In this document: piece by piece, positions 45,458 through 54,441 of the stretch | How positions within the stretch are numbered: the stretch's first letter is position 1 | How the letters are laid out: each line of letters opens with the position of its first letter | Assembly: GCF_001717585.1 (NCBI RefSeq) | Contig: NZ_CP017042.1 | Location: 1,704,501-1,768,500, forward strand | Direction: 5' to 3' | DNA: 64,000 bases | Origin: Selenomonas sp. oral taxon 920 | GTDB taxonomy: Bacteria > Bacillota > Negativicutes > Selenomonadales > Selenomonadaceae | Program-made: the position numbers and the translations under genes | Notes under the pieces: generated by a model | Database searches by the model: none | What the model saw: the letters and a program-made list of their open reading frames with translations, nothing else | Told to the model about the DNA's origin: nothing

Positions 45458-46744
45458 TCACTCCAATTTGCTGTGGATGATGCGCGCGAGACGCGTGCCA
45501 AAGAAGAAATTCCAGATCCACTTGACGGAAACCGTAAAGTCTGCGTATTTTCCCGCAAGGCGGATGAGATGGACGAGCATCCACGCGAACCATGCAAAGA
45601 AGCCGCTCATCTTGAGGTTGAACCCAAGCACGGGCATGGGACCGTTCATGACCGCCTCGCCCTTGCCGATGGTCGCCATCGCCCCGAGATCTTTGTAGAC
45701 GAATTTGCCAAGCTGATCGGGTGTCTTGCCCGCGATCAGCGCCATGATGTTCTCCTTGACTTGAAGTGCCTCCTGCGTCGCCACAGGTGCCACTGTCGGG
45801 AGCGGACGCTGCAGATCGCCGTGCTGGAAGTTCGCGCAGTCACCGATTGCAAAGACGCGGTCGCTACCCTTCACGAGCAGGTTCTCCTCGACGATGACGC
45901 GCCCTGCACGGTCGACCTCGGAGCCGCAGTCTTTGATGAAGTCCTGTGCGCGCACGCCTGCCGCCCAGATGACTGTCTTGGTTGGAATGACCTCTCCATT
46001 GTTGAGCTTCAAATCATTGCCGTCATACTCTGTGACCGCCGTATTGAGGCGCACGTCCACACCCTTCTTGCGCAGCACGTCAATCGTATGCTGCTGCAGA
46101 TCGGGCGGCACCATTGGCAGCACACTGCCCATCGCCTCGAGGAGTGTAACGTTGACCTCCTTGAAATCGATCGTATGGAATTCCTTTTTGAAGATGTCGA
46201 TGAGCTCCATCAATGCGCCCGCCATCTCAATGCCCGTCGCACCGCCGCCGACAATGACGAAGTTCAGATGGCGCTGTCGTGCCTCGCGCTGATCTGGTCC
46301 ACTCTTGCGTGCAGCGCGCTCGAACTCATGGATGAGATGTCCGCGCAGGGCAATCGCCTCCTGCAGCGTCTTCATCGCATAGGAGTTGCGTGCAACGCTC
46401 TCGTTCCCGAAGAAATTTGTCGTCGCGCCTGCCGCAAGGACGAGGTAGTCATAGGATATCTCACCGTGCTTCGTGATGAGCACGCGGCGCGCCTGATCAA
46501 CGCCCAATGCCTTGGACATGAAAAAATTCACATTGTTATTGTTCTTGAAAAACTGGCGTGTGGGGTACGCAATCTCTGATGCGGAGAGCACCGCTGTACT
46601 CACCTGATAGAGCAGTGGCTGGAACAGGTGATAGTTGTGCCGATCCACAAGCGTGACCTGCACATTTTCCTTGGCGAGTTCCTTGGCGAGACGCACGCCT
46701 CCAAATCCGGCACCAACGATAACAATATGCTTTTGATCTGCCAT
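45458..46744 (-). CDS. ndh: Type II NADH dehydrogenase (NDH-2)
   Basis: A 428-residue FAD enzyme at the membrane face that passes electrons from NADH to quinone without pumping protons. It has the FAD-binding G-A-G-F-G-G-V near residue 13, the NADH-binding V-G-G-G-A-T-G-I-E near 173 and A-I-G-D-C-A-N near 300. A hydrophobic C-terminal part (F-A-W-F-A-W-M-L-V-H-L-I) is likely to be membrane-associated. The ATG at 46744 has AAGGAG upstream. Together with cytochrome bd it would form a short oxygen-reducing chain. A Rex-like palindrome precedes it. Confidence 0.92.
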   Translation of the reverse strand: MADQKHIVIVGAGFGGVRLAKELAKENVQVTLVDRHNYHLFQPLLYQVSTAVLSASEIAYPTRQFFKNNNNVNFFMSKALGVDQARRVLITKHGEISYDYLVLAAGATTNFFGNESVARNSYAMKTLQEAIALRGHLIHEFERAARKSGPDQREARQRHLNFVIVGGGATGIEMAGALMELIDIFKKEFHTIDFKEVNVTLLEAMGSVLPMVPPDLQQHTIDVLRKKGVDVRLNTAVTEYDGNDLKLNNGEVIPTKTVIWAAGVRAQDFIKDCGSEVDRAGRVIVEENLLVKGSDRVFAIGDCANFQHGDLQRPLPTVAPVATQEALQVKENIMALIAGKTPDQLGKFVYKDLGAMATIGKGEAVMNGPMPVLGFNLKMSGFFAWFAWMLVHLIRLAGKYADFTVSVKWIWNFFFGTRLARIIHSKLE

Positions 46745-46768
46745 AATAACCCCACTCCTTATCGTTAT

Positions 46769-46784
46769 AGTGAAAAAAATCACA
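46769..46784. promoter_or_regulatory. Rex/CRP-like palindrome upstream of ndh
   Basis: AGTGAAAAAAATCACA, read on the minus strand as TGTGA-N6-TCACT, differs from the TGTGA-N6-TCACA consensus at one position. It lies about 25 bases before the ndh start. Rex, an NADH sensor, controls ndh in Bacillus, so it is the first candidate. Confidence 0.5.
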
Positions 46785-46898
46785 TAGTTGAGAAATATCC
46801 AGTATAGGAGAAGTTTATTTTTCTGTCCTTTTTGAACAGCATGGTTACATCATAGCACGTTTTGCAGGAATTTCAATAGGATATTTCCTATGAGCTTC

Positions 46899-48263
46899 TC
46901 AGGAAATACTATAAGCAGTACGGCGCATGCGCTGCTCAATGATGCGCAGACGAATCATGAGGAGTACGGCACCCACGATAATGCCGCCGTTCAGCCCCAC
47001 CCAGTATCCATAAGGACCAAGGGCAGTCCAACCCGCGAGCACATAGCCGCTCGGCAGTCCAATCCCCCAGAATGAGAGCACGGCAAGCCAGAACGTAACG
47101 GTAACATCCTTATATCCGCGCAGTGCTCCCTGCAGAGGCGCGTTGACACAGTCACAGAACTGCATGATGAGTGCATAGAGAAGGAATACGCGCAGGAGTT
47201 CCTGTACCTCGGCATTCGTCGTATAGAGCGCCGCAACAGTGTCGCGCATGGCCGCAAGGACGAGTGCAATGGCGCCGACAAAGACGAGGGTCAGCACGCG
47301 GCTGAGGCGGATGTAGGCGCGCGCTCCGTTCTCGCGCCCGCCGCCGACCTCGAATCCGACAAGAATTGTGATCGCCATCGAGACAGAGAGCGGCAGCATA
47401 TAGACAATCGTCGTAAAATTCATCGCCGCCTGATGTGCCGCAAGTACAGTTGTCCCATACGCCGCCATCAGGAGTCCGACCGCACCGAAGATACTCTGCT
47501 CGCAGAAGATGGTCAGTCCGATCGGAATGCAGATTTTCAGCAGTTCCCACCAGTCACGCAGAATGGGTTTCGGCAGACGCCTGAGCACATGATAGCGCGC
47601 AAACTGCTTGATCGAGAGCACGACAATGACATTCAGCACGAGAAAGACACCGTAGCTCAGCGCCGCACCGAGCCCCGCACCCGCGCCGCCGAACGCGGGC
47701 ATGCCGAGCGCTCCGTACATAAAGATGTAGTTGAGCACGATGTTGATCGGAATGGTCGCAATCGTAATATACATGGTGAGATGCGTCCGCCCGTGCGCGT
47801 CAATGAGGTTGCGCAGGACAACAGCAGGTGCGACCGGAATGAGACCGCATGAGATATAGGAGAGGTACTCCATCGTAATGTCCTCGACCACGGGTTCAAG
47901 CGCGAGTGCATAAACAAACGACGGAACGATTAGAACACCAAGCCCGAGAATGAGCACAGCAAGAAGCGTCACCCAGTAGAAGCTCTGCTGAACGACGCTC
48001 CGAATCGCGCGCATCTGCCGCGCACCGTAATGCTGTGCAATCACAGGGGTCAGCCCCGAGATAAGCCCCATAAAAGCGCCAAATATGGGGAAGAAGATGC
48101 TTGCACCAACTGCAATCCCTGCAAGATCCTCCTTGCTGATATGCCCTGCCATGACCGTATTGAAAAAGCCCGGCGCCATGAGAGATACCTGTGTGACGAG
48201 GATCGGGAGAAGCACGATAAAGAACTGCCGCGCACGCGCCGGATAGCCATGAACCTCCTGCAA
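46899..48263 (-). CDS. MATE family efflux transporter
   Basis: A 454-residue inner-membrane protein with twelve predicted helices in two similar halves, as in NorM-type cation-coupled drug/sodium antiporters. The first half has P-I-L-V-T-Q-V-S-L and G-L-T-P-V-I-A-Q-H-Y-G-A near 75; the second half shows E-Q-S-I-F-G-A. The start is probably the TTG at 48263 after GGGAGGTGGGAGA; no ATG occurs before the first helix. It follows the amidase gene by 24 bases and may share its transcript. The exported substrate is unknown. Confidence 0.9.
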   Translation of the reverse strand: MQEVHGYPARARQFFIVLLPILVTQVSLMAPGFFNTVMAGHISKEDLAGIAVGASIFFPIFGAFMGLISGLTPVIAQHYGARQMRAIRSVVQQSFYWVTLLAVLILGLGVLIVPSFVYALALEPVVEDITMEYLSYISCGLIPVAPAVVLRNLIDAHGRTHLTMYITIATIPINIVLNYIFMYGALGMPAFGGAGAGLGAALSYGVFLVLNVIVVLSIKQFARYHVLRRLPKPILRDWWELLKICIPIGLTIFCEQSIFGAVGLLMAAYGTTVLAAHQAAMNFTTIVYMLPLSVSMAITILVGFEVGGGRENGARAYIRLSRVLTLVFVGAIALVLAAMRDTVAALYTTNAEVQELLRVFLLYALIMQFCDCVNAPLQGALRGYKDVTVTFWLAVLSFWGIGLPSGYVLAGWTALGPYGYWVGLNGGIIVGAVLLMIRLRIIEQRMRRTAYSIS

Positions 48264-48287
48264 TCTCCCACCTCCCCATAATAAAGA

Positions 48288-49421
48288 TCAGCCAAAGTAA
48301 TCCGCAATTCCGTCCGCAATTCCCTGTGCGATCTTCCGGATGCCGGACTCACTGTTCATCATCTTTTCTTCATCCGGATTCGAGATGAAGGAAATCTCCA
48401 CGAGAATCGCAGGCATATCCGTATGCTTCACCACATAGAAATTGCATGTCTGTGTGCCGCGGTCAAGGGTCCCGATGGAGTCAATCAGCGCTGTCCGCAC
48501 ACTGTCTGCAAGACGTTTGGACTGCGGTGTCCCCTTCGTATAGTAATACGCCGTCGTGCCCTTCACCTCGCGGTTCGTAAATGCATCCGCATGAATCGAG
48601 AGGAAGATGTCCGCATTCGCACGGTTCGCGACCTCACAGCGCGCCTCGAGCTCCTCAACCGAGGTAGCGTTTGCACCCTTCGAAGAGACCTCCGTGTCGC
48701 CCGTGCGCGTGAGAATCACCCGTGCTCCCTCCGCTTCGAGGAGACGCTTCAGCTCACGGCTGACGCGCAGGGTTACGGACTTCTCCATGATGCCCGTCGG
48801 TCCAATCGCACCCGAGTCACTGCCGCCATGCCCTGGGTCGACGGCAATGATCCGTCCCTTCATCCCCGTGATCGCGTCGATATCACGATGGATCCGATCC
48901 GTATCACGGGGTTCGTCCGCATCCCCCTCTGGCTCTGAAGGCTGCACAGGGGGCTGCTTCTTTGGCACAGGCCTAGCGGGCTTTGCCGTGGGTGCAGCAC
49001 CAAAGTCCATCACGACGCGCGGCTTTTCCCCGTCAATCGAAAAAACCTTCCAACCGCCCTTCTGCACCGAGCTCTCCACAACGATGCGAACCGTGGAGGC
49101 ATCGAACTGCGCCACACGCACACGCGAGACGAGAGGGGAATCCACGGCGATATCCTTCTTTGCCTCGGGGGCAATCCACGCGTTCTGCACATCCAGAACA
49201 ATGCGCGTAGGACTTGCAAGGACGCTCTGCTTATAGGAGACAGCGCGATCCGAATCCACGACGATGCGTACATTCCCATCCGTGCGCCCGATGCGAACCC
49301 CCGTAATCCTCGTCAGATCCTTCGCACGGTCGCTGAATGCGGCCTCCGCGGAAGCCGCAGGGGAAACAGTTCCAAGCACGCCAATAAGGAGTGCAATGAG
49401 CAGTAAACATATACGGCGCAA
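48288..49421 (-). CDS. N-acetylmuramoyl-L-alanine amidase with AMIN domain
   Basis: A 377-residue exported peptidoglycan hydrolase, related to AmiC. A signal peptide (about 1-27, cut after A-S-A) leads to an AMIN envelope-targeting domain (about 35-130) and a Pro-rich linker near 150-165. The Amidase_3 catalytic domain has zinc ligands in D-P-G-H-G-G-S-D-S-G, a Glu in M-E-K-S, and I-H-A-D-A. It cuts the bond between N-acetylmuramic acid and the stem peptide, for example at cell separation. The start is a TTG at 49421, 7 bases after GGGAGGG. A terminator upstream separates it from the flagellar operon. Confidence 0.92.
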   Translation of the reverse strand: MRRICLLLIALLIGVLGTVSPAASAEAAFSDRAKDLTRITGVRIGRTDGNVRIVVDSDRAVSYKQSVLASPTRIVLDVQNAWIAPEAKKDIAVDSPLVSRVRVAQFDASTVRIVVESSVQKGGWKVFSIDGEKPRVVMDFGAAPTAKPARPVPKKQPPVQPSEPEGDADEPRDTDRIHRDIDAITGMKGRIIAVDPGHGGSDSGAIGPTGIMEKSVTLRVSRELKRLLEAEGARVILTRTGDTEVSSKGANATSVEELEARCEVANRANADIFLSIHADAFTNREVKGTTAYYYTKGTPQSKRLADSVRTALIDSIGTLDRGTQTCNFYVVKHTDMPAILVEISFISNPDEEKMMNSESGIRKIAQGIADGIADYFG

Positions 49422-49455
49422 AAATCTACCCTCCCAAACAATGAACGGATAAAAA

Positions 49456-49488
49456 CCTGCGAAGTGATGTTTTCATCAACTTCGCAGG
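49456..49488 (-). terminator. Terminator at the end of the flagellar operon
   Basis: CCTGCGAAGT (49456-49465) pairs with ACTTCGCAGG (49479-49488), with T5 following on the minus strand. It sits 30 bases past the corrected motE stop at 49518. Confidence 0.85.
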
Positions 49489-49517
49489 CTCTCTCCATCC
49501 GATATGCCGATTCCCTG

Positions 49518-50125
49518 TTACTGTGCCTCTGCGGTGTTCTCCGCAGGCTCTGTGCCCGGTACGGGGCATTCTTGGCGGCATTGCGTGCGTTCATCGTCTT
49601 GCGCGGTACGCCCTCATAGATGATCTGCGTAATCTCCGCCGCGCGCTCCGGTTCGAACGCCGACATCACCTTCGCCGCATTCCCCTCATCCATGCGCTGA
49701 AGGATCGCAATGCAGAGATCGACATCGAGGCTCTCCATGACCTTCGCCGCATCCGCCGCCTTCATGTCATTGTAGAGACGTGCGAGCTTTGTCACGCGTT
49801 TCTTCTCCGCTGCCTCGCGCTCCTTCTGCTGTTTTTCGATCTCCTCTTTCGTGATCTTCACTGTCTCAGGCGCCTTTTTCGGCGCTCCTGTCGCAGATGC
49901 TGCCGCACTTGCCGGCGCAGCGGCATCGGTAGAGGACGTCATGTGCCCCTCCGCCGCCGTCGGCGGAACGAAGTACTCACCGATGATGGGGAGCTCGTGC
50001 AGACCATACTCCTCATTGAGCGCCTGTGTATCAAAGAGCCGGAGATAAACGCCGAGCGCAAAGCCTGCTGCGATCAGCACGAGGAGTAAGATCAGTCCAA
50101 CTAGGATCTTCAATTTCTTCCGCAT
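49518..50125 (-). pseudogene. motE: MotE-like flagellar protein with MgtE N-domain, frameshifted near its end
   Basis: A membrane-anchored protein: TM helix at about 8-30, a disordered Ala/Ser/Thr-rich linker, a charged coiled coil near 92-125, then an MgtE-N type helical domain (M-K-A-A-D-A-A-K-V-M-E and A-A-K-V-M-S-A-F). Such proteins act as chaperones or partners of motor and stator proteins. As sequenced, the frame runs on for about 90 basic residues through a terminator and 109 bases into the amidase gene, which is implausible. One extra base in the CCCC run (plus GGGG at 49563-49566) gives a 202-residue protein ending V-P-G-T-E-P-A-E-N-T-A-E-A-Q. Confidence 0.7.
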
Positions 50126-50172
50126 GGAATTCCCTGCCCTCTTTCTTCCCCTAATATACGCGACTCATCCGC

Positions 50173-50778
50173 TTAGCGGTAGATGTCCAGAACACTCGTC
50201 ACATAGTTCTGCGTCTCCGCATAGGGCGGAACCCCGCCGTATGCCTTGACTGCATTGGGTCCCGCATTGTAGGCGGCAACCGCTTTCTTCACATCTCCGC
50301 CGAACGTGTCGAGCATCTCACGCAGATACTTCGTACCGCCCTCGACATTCCCCTGCATATTGTAGGGGTTGACACCGAGTCCTGCCGCCGTATCCGGCAT
50401 CAGCTGCATGACGCCGACCGCCCCCGCAGGCGAGACGGCATCCTGGTTGCCGCCGGACTCCACCTCTGCGACCGCAGAGACGAGCTTCGGATCAACGGCA
50501 TATTTCTGTGCAGCAGCGTGAATCAGACGCGTCAACTCCGGATTTGCAATGTTGCCCTGTGCGGTTCCGGCAGATTTATGTGCGGCAGAGGTCTCCTGCA
50601 CAGCCTGCACTCCCTGGGCGGCATGTGCCTTGTCTGCCGCAGACGTGACATTCTTGTTGATCTCCTGCTGCAGCTTTGCGGCAAAATCCATGCCCGGCAG
50701 CTGCTGATTCTGCAGGGAGAACTCTCCCTCAATCTCCGCAATACGTGCCTGTATCTGTCGGACGGCCGAAAGATCCAT
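50173..50778 (-). CDS. Flagellar-cluster lytic transglycosylase (SLT domain)
   Basis: A 201-residue protein: a helical N-terminal half with Q-Q-L-P-G-M-D-F-A-A-K-L near residue 30, then an SLT lysozyme-like domain with catalytic Glu in V-A-E-V-E-S-G-G-N-Q-D, followed by G-V-M-Q-L-M-P and A-Y-N-A-G-P-N. It cleaves peptidoglycan with formation of anhydromuramic acid, probably opening the wall for the flagellar rod. No signal peptide is visible, so it may leave through the flagellar export apparatus. The ATG at 50778 overlaps the fliJ stop. Confidence 0.88.
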   Translation of the reverse strand: MDLSAVRQIQARIAEIEGEFSLQNQQLPGMDFAAKLQQEINKNVTSAADKAHAAQGVQAVQETSAAHKSAGTAQGNIANPELTRLIHAAAQKYAVDPKLVSAVAEVESGGNQDAVSPAGAVGVMQLMPDTAAGLGVNPYNMQGNVEGGTKYLREMLDTFGGDVKKAVAAYNAGPNAVKAYGGVPPYAETQNYVTSVLDIYR

Positions 50779-51245
50779 CATACTGCTTCCTCCAATTCCC
50801 TATTCCGCATGGTCAGCTGCAGGCCGATTTCATCGAGCATTTTCTGCTCCTCCTGCAGGACTTCCGCCTTGTACTCGGCAAGGCGTTTTTCTTTCAGTTT
50901 CTCGATACTTTTGAGTGCACTCATCTGTTCCATCAGGACTTTGAGACGTTTCTGCCGCTCAGCATTCGCCGCAAGAATCACCTGCTGCTGATCCTCGATC
51001 TGCTGACGCTTCCACCCAAAGAAGCGATTGAAACTCATAAGCGTACCGATCTTGATCCGCGTCCCCTCTTTCGAGAGATTCTCATAGTCGAGCTGTCCGC
51101 GGTGCATCTCCTCGAGCAGCTGACGCTGATAGGCACGTGCATCCTCCAGATGTCGAACGGCCTCGGCAAAGGCAACCTCTGCCTCCTCCTTCTTCATGCG
51201 CGTCACTTTGAGCAGAGTCTCAAGCTGAAATTTGAATTTTTTCAT
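50778..51245 (-). CDS. fliJ: Flagellar export chaperone FliJ
   Basis: A 155-residue, almost wholly alpha-helical coiled-coil protein (K-K-F-K-F-Q-L-E-T-L-L-K-V start). It acts as the central stalk of the export ATPase and as an escort for unladen chaperones. It overlaps fliI by 4 bases, the standard fliI-fliJ arrangement. Confidence 0.92.
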   Translation of the reverse strand: MKKFKFQLETLLKVTRMKKEEAEVAFAEAVRHLEDARAYQRQLLEEMHRGQLDYENLSKEGTRIKIGTLMSFNRFFGWKRQQIEDQQQVILAANAERQKRLKVLMEQMSALKSIEKLKEKRLAEYKAEVLQEEQKMLDEIGLQLTMRNRELEEAV

Positions 51246-52639
51246 GTTGCTTCCTCAGCCGCAGGCTCTGCAGGTGCCGCAGGAGCGGCGGCCTTGCCCA
51301 CAGCTGAGAGCAGGCGCTGCTCCGTCTCATCATAGGAGGTTACTTCATAGATATCCTGGCAAAGAAAGGCATTGATCCCGTCGATCTTCTGGATTGCAGA
51401 ATCAATCTTCGGACTCGAGCCCTTGACATATGCCCCGATGTGTATGAGATCCTCCGCCTCGGCATAGACTGCCATGAGCTGGCGCATCTCCTGCGCCGCC
51501 TCGAGATGGTTCTTGTCAACCACCTCGTACATGACGCGGCTGACGCTGCCGAGCACATCAATCGCGGGAAAATGGTTCTGCGCCGCAATCCTGCGTGAGA
51601 GCACAATGTGTCCATCGAGGATAGAGCGCACGGCATCCGCAATCGGCTCGTTCATATCGTCGCCGTCGACAAGGACGGTATAGATGCCCGTGATCGAGCC
51701 CTTCTCGCTCGTGCCCGCACGTTCGAGAAGGCGCGGCAGCATGGCAAAGACGGACGGTGTATAGCCGCGCGTCGCAGGAGGCTCGCCGATTGTGAGCCCG
51801 ACCTCGCGCTGTGCCATCGCAAAGCGTGTCACAGAGTCCATCATGAGCACAACCTTGTGTCCCTGATCGCGGAAATACTCGGCGATCGCCGTGCCCGTCA
51901 TCGCCCCCTTGATGCGGACGAGGGCAGGCTGATCGGAGGTTGCGACGACAACCACGGAGCGCTTGAGCCCCTCCTCGCCGAGGTCACGCTCGATAAAGTC
52001 GCGCACCTCGCGGCCGCGCTCTCCGACGAGCGTAATGACACTGATGTCCGCCTCGGTGTTGCGTGCCACCATGGAGAGGAGTGTAGATTTGCCGACGCCC
52101 GAGCCCGCCATGATGCCGATTCTCTGCCCGTCACCGAGCGTAATCAGTCCGTCGATGGCACGCACGCCGACGTAGAGGTGGTCGTGAATGCGCGGACGTG
52201 TAAGCGGCGGCGGCGGCGGTGCCTGCAGGGGATACTCCTCCTTGGCGAGGATTGGCCCCTTGCCGTCAATCGGGTTGCCGAGCCCGTCGAGCACACGCCC
52301 GAGCAGCTCCGGCCCCACCTTCACGCGCAGACGGCGCCCCGTTGCTATCACCTCACAGCCGGGACCGATGCCCTGCATCTCACCGACAGGCATGAGGAGC
52401 ACGCTTCCCTCACGAAAGCCCACGACCTCCGCCGGAATCGGCGGCATCCCTGCAAAATGCGAACTCACATAGCAGAGCTCCCCAACGGTGACCGTTGGTC
52501 CCTGCGACTCAATGACGAGTCCGATGATCTGCGTTACCTTGCCCGTCAGCTTCATCGGGGAAGCAGTGCGCAGCGCATCCTGAAATTTATGGATATCTAT
52601 GGAAAATGGGGGATTGCCCCCCGTTTCACTCATATTCAT
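51242..52639 (-). CDS. fliI: Flagellum-specific ATPase FliI
   Basis: A 465-residue export ATPase related to the F1 beta subunit. Walker A is G-S-G-V-G-K-S-T near residue 180, Walker B V-V-L-M-M-D-S near 263, and the F-A-M-A-Q-R-E motif follows. It is the energy-using unit at the base of the flagellar type III secretion system. It overlaps fliH by 4 bases (ATGA). The C-terminus has an Ala/Pro/Glu-rich tail after about residue 445. Confidence 0.96.
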   Translation of the reverse strand: MNMSETGGNPPFSIDIHKFQDALRTASPMKLTGKVTQIIGLVIESQGPTVTVGELCYVSSHFAGMPPIPAEVVGFREGSVLLMPVGEMQGIGPGCEVIATGRRLRVKVGPELLGRVLDGLGNPIDGKGPILAKEEYPLQAPPPPPLTRPRIHDHLYVGVRAIDGLITLGDGQRIGIMAGSGVGKSTLLSMVARNTEADISVITLVGERGREVRDFIERDLGEEGLKRSVVVVATSDQPALVRIKGAMTGTAIAEYFRDQGHKVVLMMDSVTRFAMAQREVGLTIGEPPATRGYTPSVFAMLPRLLERAGTSEKGSITGIYTVLVDGDDMNEPIADAVRSILDGHIVLSRRIAAQNHFPAIDVLGSVSRVMYEVVDKNHLEAAQEMRQLMAVYAEAEDLIHIGAYVKGSSPKIDSAIQKIDGINAFLCQDIYEVTSYDETEQRLLSAVGKAAAPAAPAEPAAEEAT

Positions 52640-53427
52640 AGCATAACTTCCCGCACAGCCTTTTTGAGCTGTTCGATCTGCGTCTGAAGGCGTGCATCCA
52701 CATTGCCGTTTGGTGTCTCCACGAGGCAGTCACCGGGCTTCAGCCCCTCATCGGAGGTGATCGTAAGGTTCGTATCCCCCGCCGTCAGAATACTGCGCAG
52801 TTCATCACGTGCCATCAGTACAAAATCATAGCTCTCCGGCGGAATGTGAACGACAATCTCCTTCTGATCTTTGACACGCAGGATAGCATCGCGCACAACG
52901 GGCAGAACCATCTGCGGCACGTCAATGAAATGCTGCGGCAGAACGCGCTCCACCGCCGTCATGGCGATCGAGACAATATCCTGCTCCGCATGAATGAGGT
53001 AGTCGCGCATCGCGTCATGCGCGTCACGCAGAGTCTTCTCCGCCTGCTCGTTCGTCTGGCGGATGAGCTCCGCCATTTCCTCGCGCACAGCGGCTTCTCC
53101 GGCCTCTCGGCCAGCGGCAAAGCCCTCCTCGTGACCTTTGGCGCGCGCCTCCTCGCGATCCTGTTCAATCTGTGTCTGCGCCTCACTGAGAAGCCGGTCG
53201 CGTTCCTCCTCGGCTTCCCCGCGAAGGACTGCAACGTGGATCTCCGCCTCTCTGACACGCTCATCCATCGCCTGCTCACGCTCTGCAATGCGCGCGAGCA
53301 GATTCTGGACAGCCTCTTCACTGAGGCCTTCCTCCTCGCCGTCTGCCTGGGGCGGCAGCGGAGGAGGCGGCACGTCGATGAGATGGGGATTTTCTTCCCA
53401 GACGGCTGCCTTGATAACTCTAGACAA
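52636..53427 (-). CDS. fliH: Flagellar assembly protein FliH
   Basis: A 263-residue protein that binds and regulates FliI. The first 60 residues are Pro/Glu-rich. A long Ala/Glu/Arg coiled coil (about 60-130) with G-H-E-E-G-F-A-A-G-R-E-A-G-E repeats of GxxxG type follows. The C-terminal domain (about 145-260) resembles V-type ATPase subunit E. It overlaps fliG by 8 bases. Confidence 0.92.
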   Translation of the reverse strand: MSRVIKAAVWEENPHLIDVPPPPLPPQADGEEEGLSEEAVQNLLARIAEREQAMDERVREAEIHVAVLRGEAEEERDRLLSEAQTQIEQDREEARAKGHEEGFAAGREAGEAAVREEMAELIRQTNEQAEKTLRDAHDAMRDYLIHAEQDIVSIAMTAVERVLPQHFIDVPQMVLPVVRDAILRVKDQKEIVVHIPPESYDFVLMARDELRSILTAGDTNLTITSDEGLKPGDCLVETPNGNVDARLQTQIEQLKKAVREVML

Positions 53428-54439
53428 TCATCTCGTCTCCCTTGCCACGCGAAATCACAATCTCGCCCTTGTCCTCGAGCACGCGGATGACACCGACAAC
53501 CTTCTGCTGCGCTTCTTCCACATCGCGGATCTTGACCGGTCCCATGAACTCGATCTCCTCACGCAGCATATCGGCTGCACGCGTCGACATATTCTTGAAG
53601 ACCTTCTCCGCAACCTCCTGCGGCGTTGCTTTGAGCGCAAGCGAGAGGTCCTTGGTCTCGACTTGCCGCAGAACGAGCTGCAGTGAACGGTCGTCGATCT
53701 GGACGATGTCCTCGAAGACGAACATGAGCTTTTTGATTTCCTCGGCAAGCTCGGGATTGTCGACCTCGAGGGTCTCCACAATCGCCTTTTCCGTCGTACG
53801 ATCGACGCGGTTGAGTACCTCGACAATCGCCTTGATGCCGCCCGCCGTTGTAAAGTCCTGCGTCACCATCGACGACAGTTTTCTCTCGAGCACGCGCTCG
53901 ACCTCGCGAATGAAGTCCGGCGACGTGCGATCCATCATGGCAACGCGCTTCGTGACCTCGACCTGTGCCTCCGGAGGCAGCGAACCGAGGACGATGGCCG
54001 CCTGGTCCGGTTCGAGATATGCCATGATGAGCGCAATGGTCTGCGGATGCTCGTTCTGAATAAAGTTGAGCAGCTGCGCGGGATCTGTCTTGCGCAGGAA
54101 GTCGAAAGGACGTACCTGCAGGCTCGTCGTGAGACGATTGATGATCTCGAGTGCCTTGTCGGGACCGAGGGCCTTCTCCAGTACGTTCTGCGCATACTGC
54201 AGACCGCCCGAGGAGATGTAGTCCTGGGCCATGCACATGGAGTAGAACTCAGCAATAACCTCCGCCTTTAGAGCCGCAGAGACCTGCTTCTGATTCGCGA
54301 TCTCGAGCGTCAGATGCTCGATCTCATCGTCATCCATATGCTGAAACAGCTTTGCCGAGTACTCGGGACCGATGGCGATGAAGAGGATGGCCGCTTTCTG
54401 CTGATTGGTCAGCTCGCTGCTGGAATACATATCCGGCAT
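53420..54439 (-). CDS. fliG: Flagellar motor switch protein FliG
   Basis: A 339-residue C-ring protein that turns ion flow into torque and binds FliF at its N-terminus. Middle-domain motif E-H-P-Q-T-I-A-L-I near residue 125 and the C-terminal torque-helix region with charged residues (D-D-R-S-L-Q-L-V-L-R, ...) are normal. The ATG at 54439 follows AGGAGGAG; an upstream in-frame codon at 54463 lies within fliF. Two bases separate it from the fliF stop. Confidence 0.96.
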   Translation of the reverse strand: MPDMYSSSELTNQQKAAILFIAIGPEYSAKLFQHMDDDEIEHLTLEIANQKQVSAALKAEVIAEFYSMCMAQDYISSGGLQYAQNVLEKALGPDKALEIINRLTTSLQVRPFDFLRKTDPAQLLNFIQNEHPQTIALIMAYLEPDQAAIVLGSLPPEAQVEVTKRVAMMDRTSPDFIREVERVLERKLSSMVTQDFTTAGGIKAIVEVLNRVDRTTEKAIVETLEVDNPELAEEIKKLMFVFEDIVQIDDRSLQLVLRQVETKDLSLALKATPQEVAEKVFKNMSTRAADMLREEIEFMGPVKIRDVEEAQQKVVGVIRVLEDKGEIVISRGKGDEMIV

Positions 54440-54441
54440 AG

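Noticed and set aside
48840-48990. Repeat-like Pro/Glu codons in the amidase linker
   Set aside because: An ordinary flexible linker between the AMIN and catalytic domains, not a DNA repeat.
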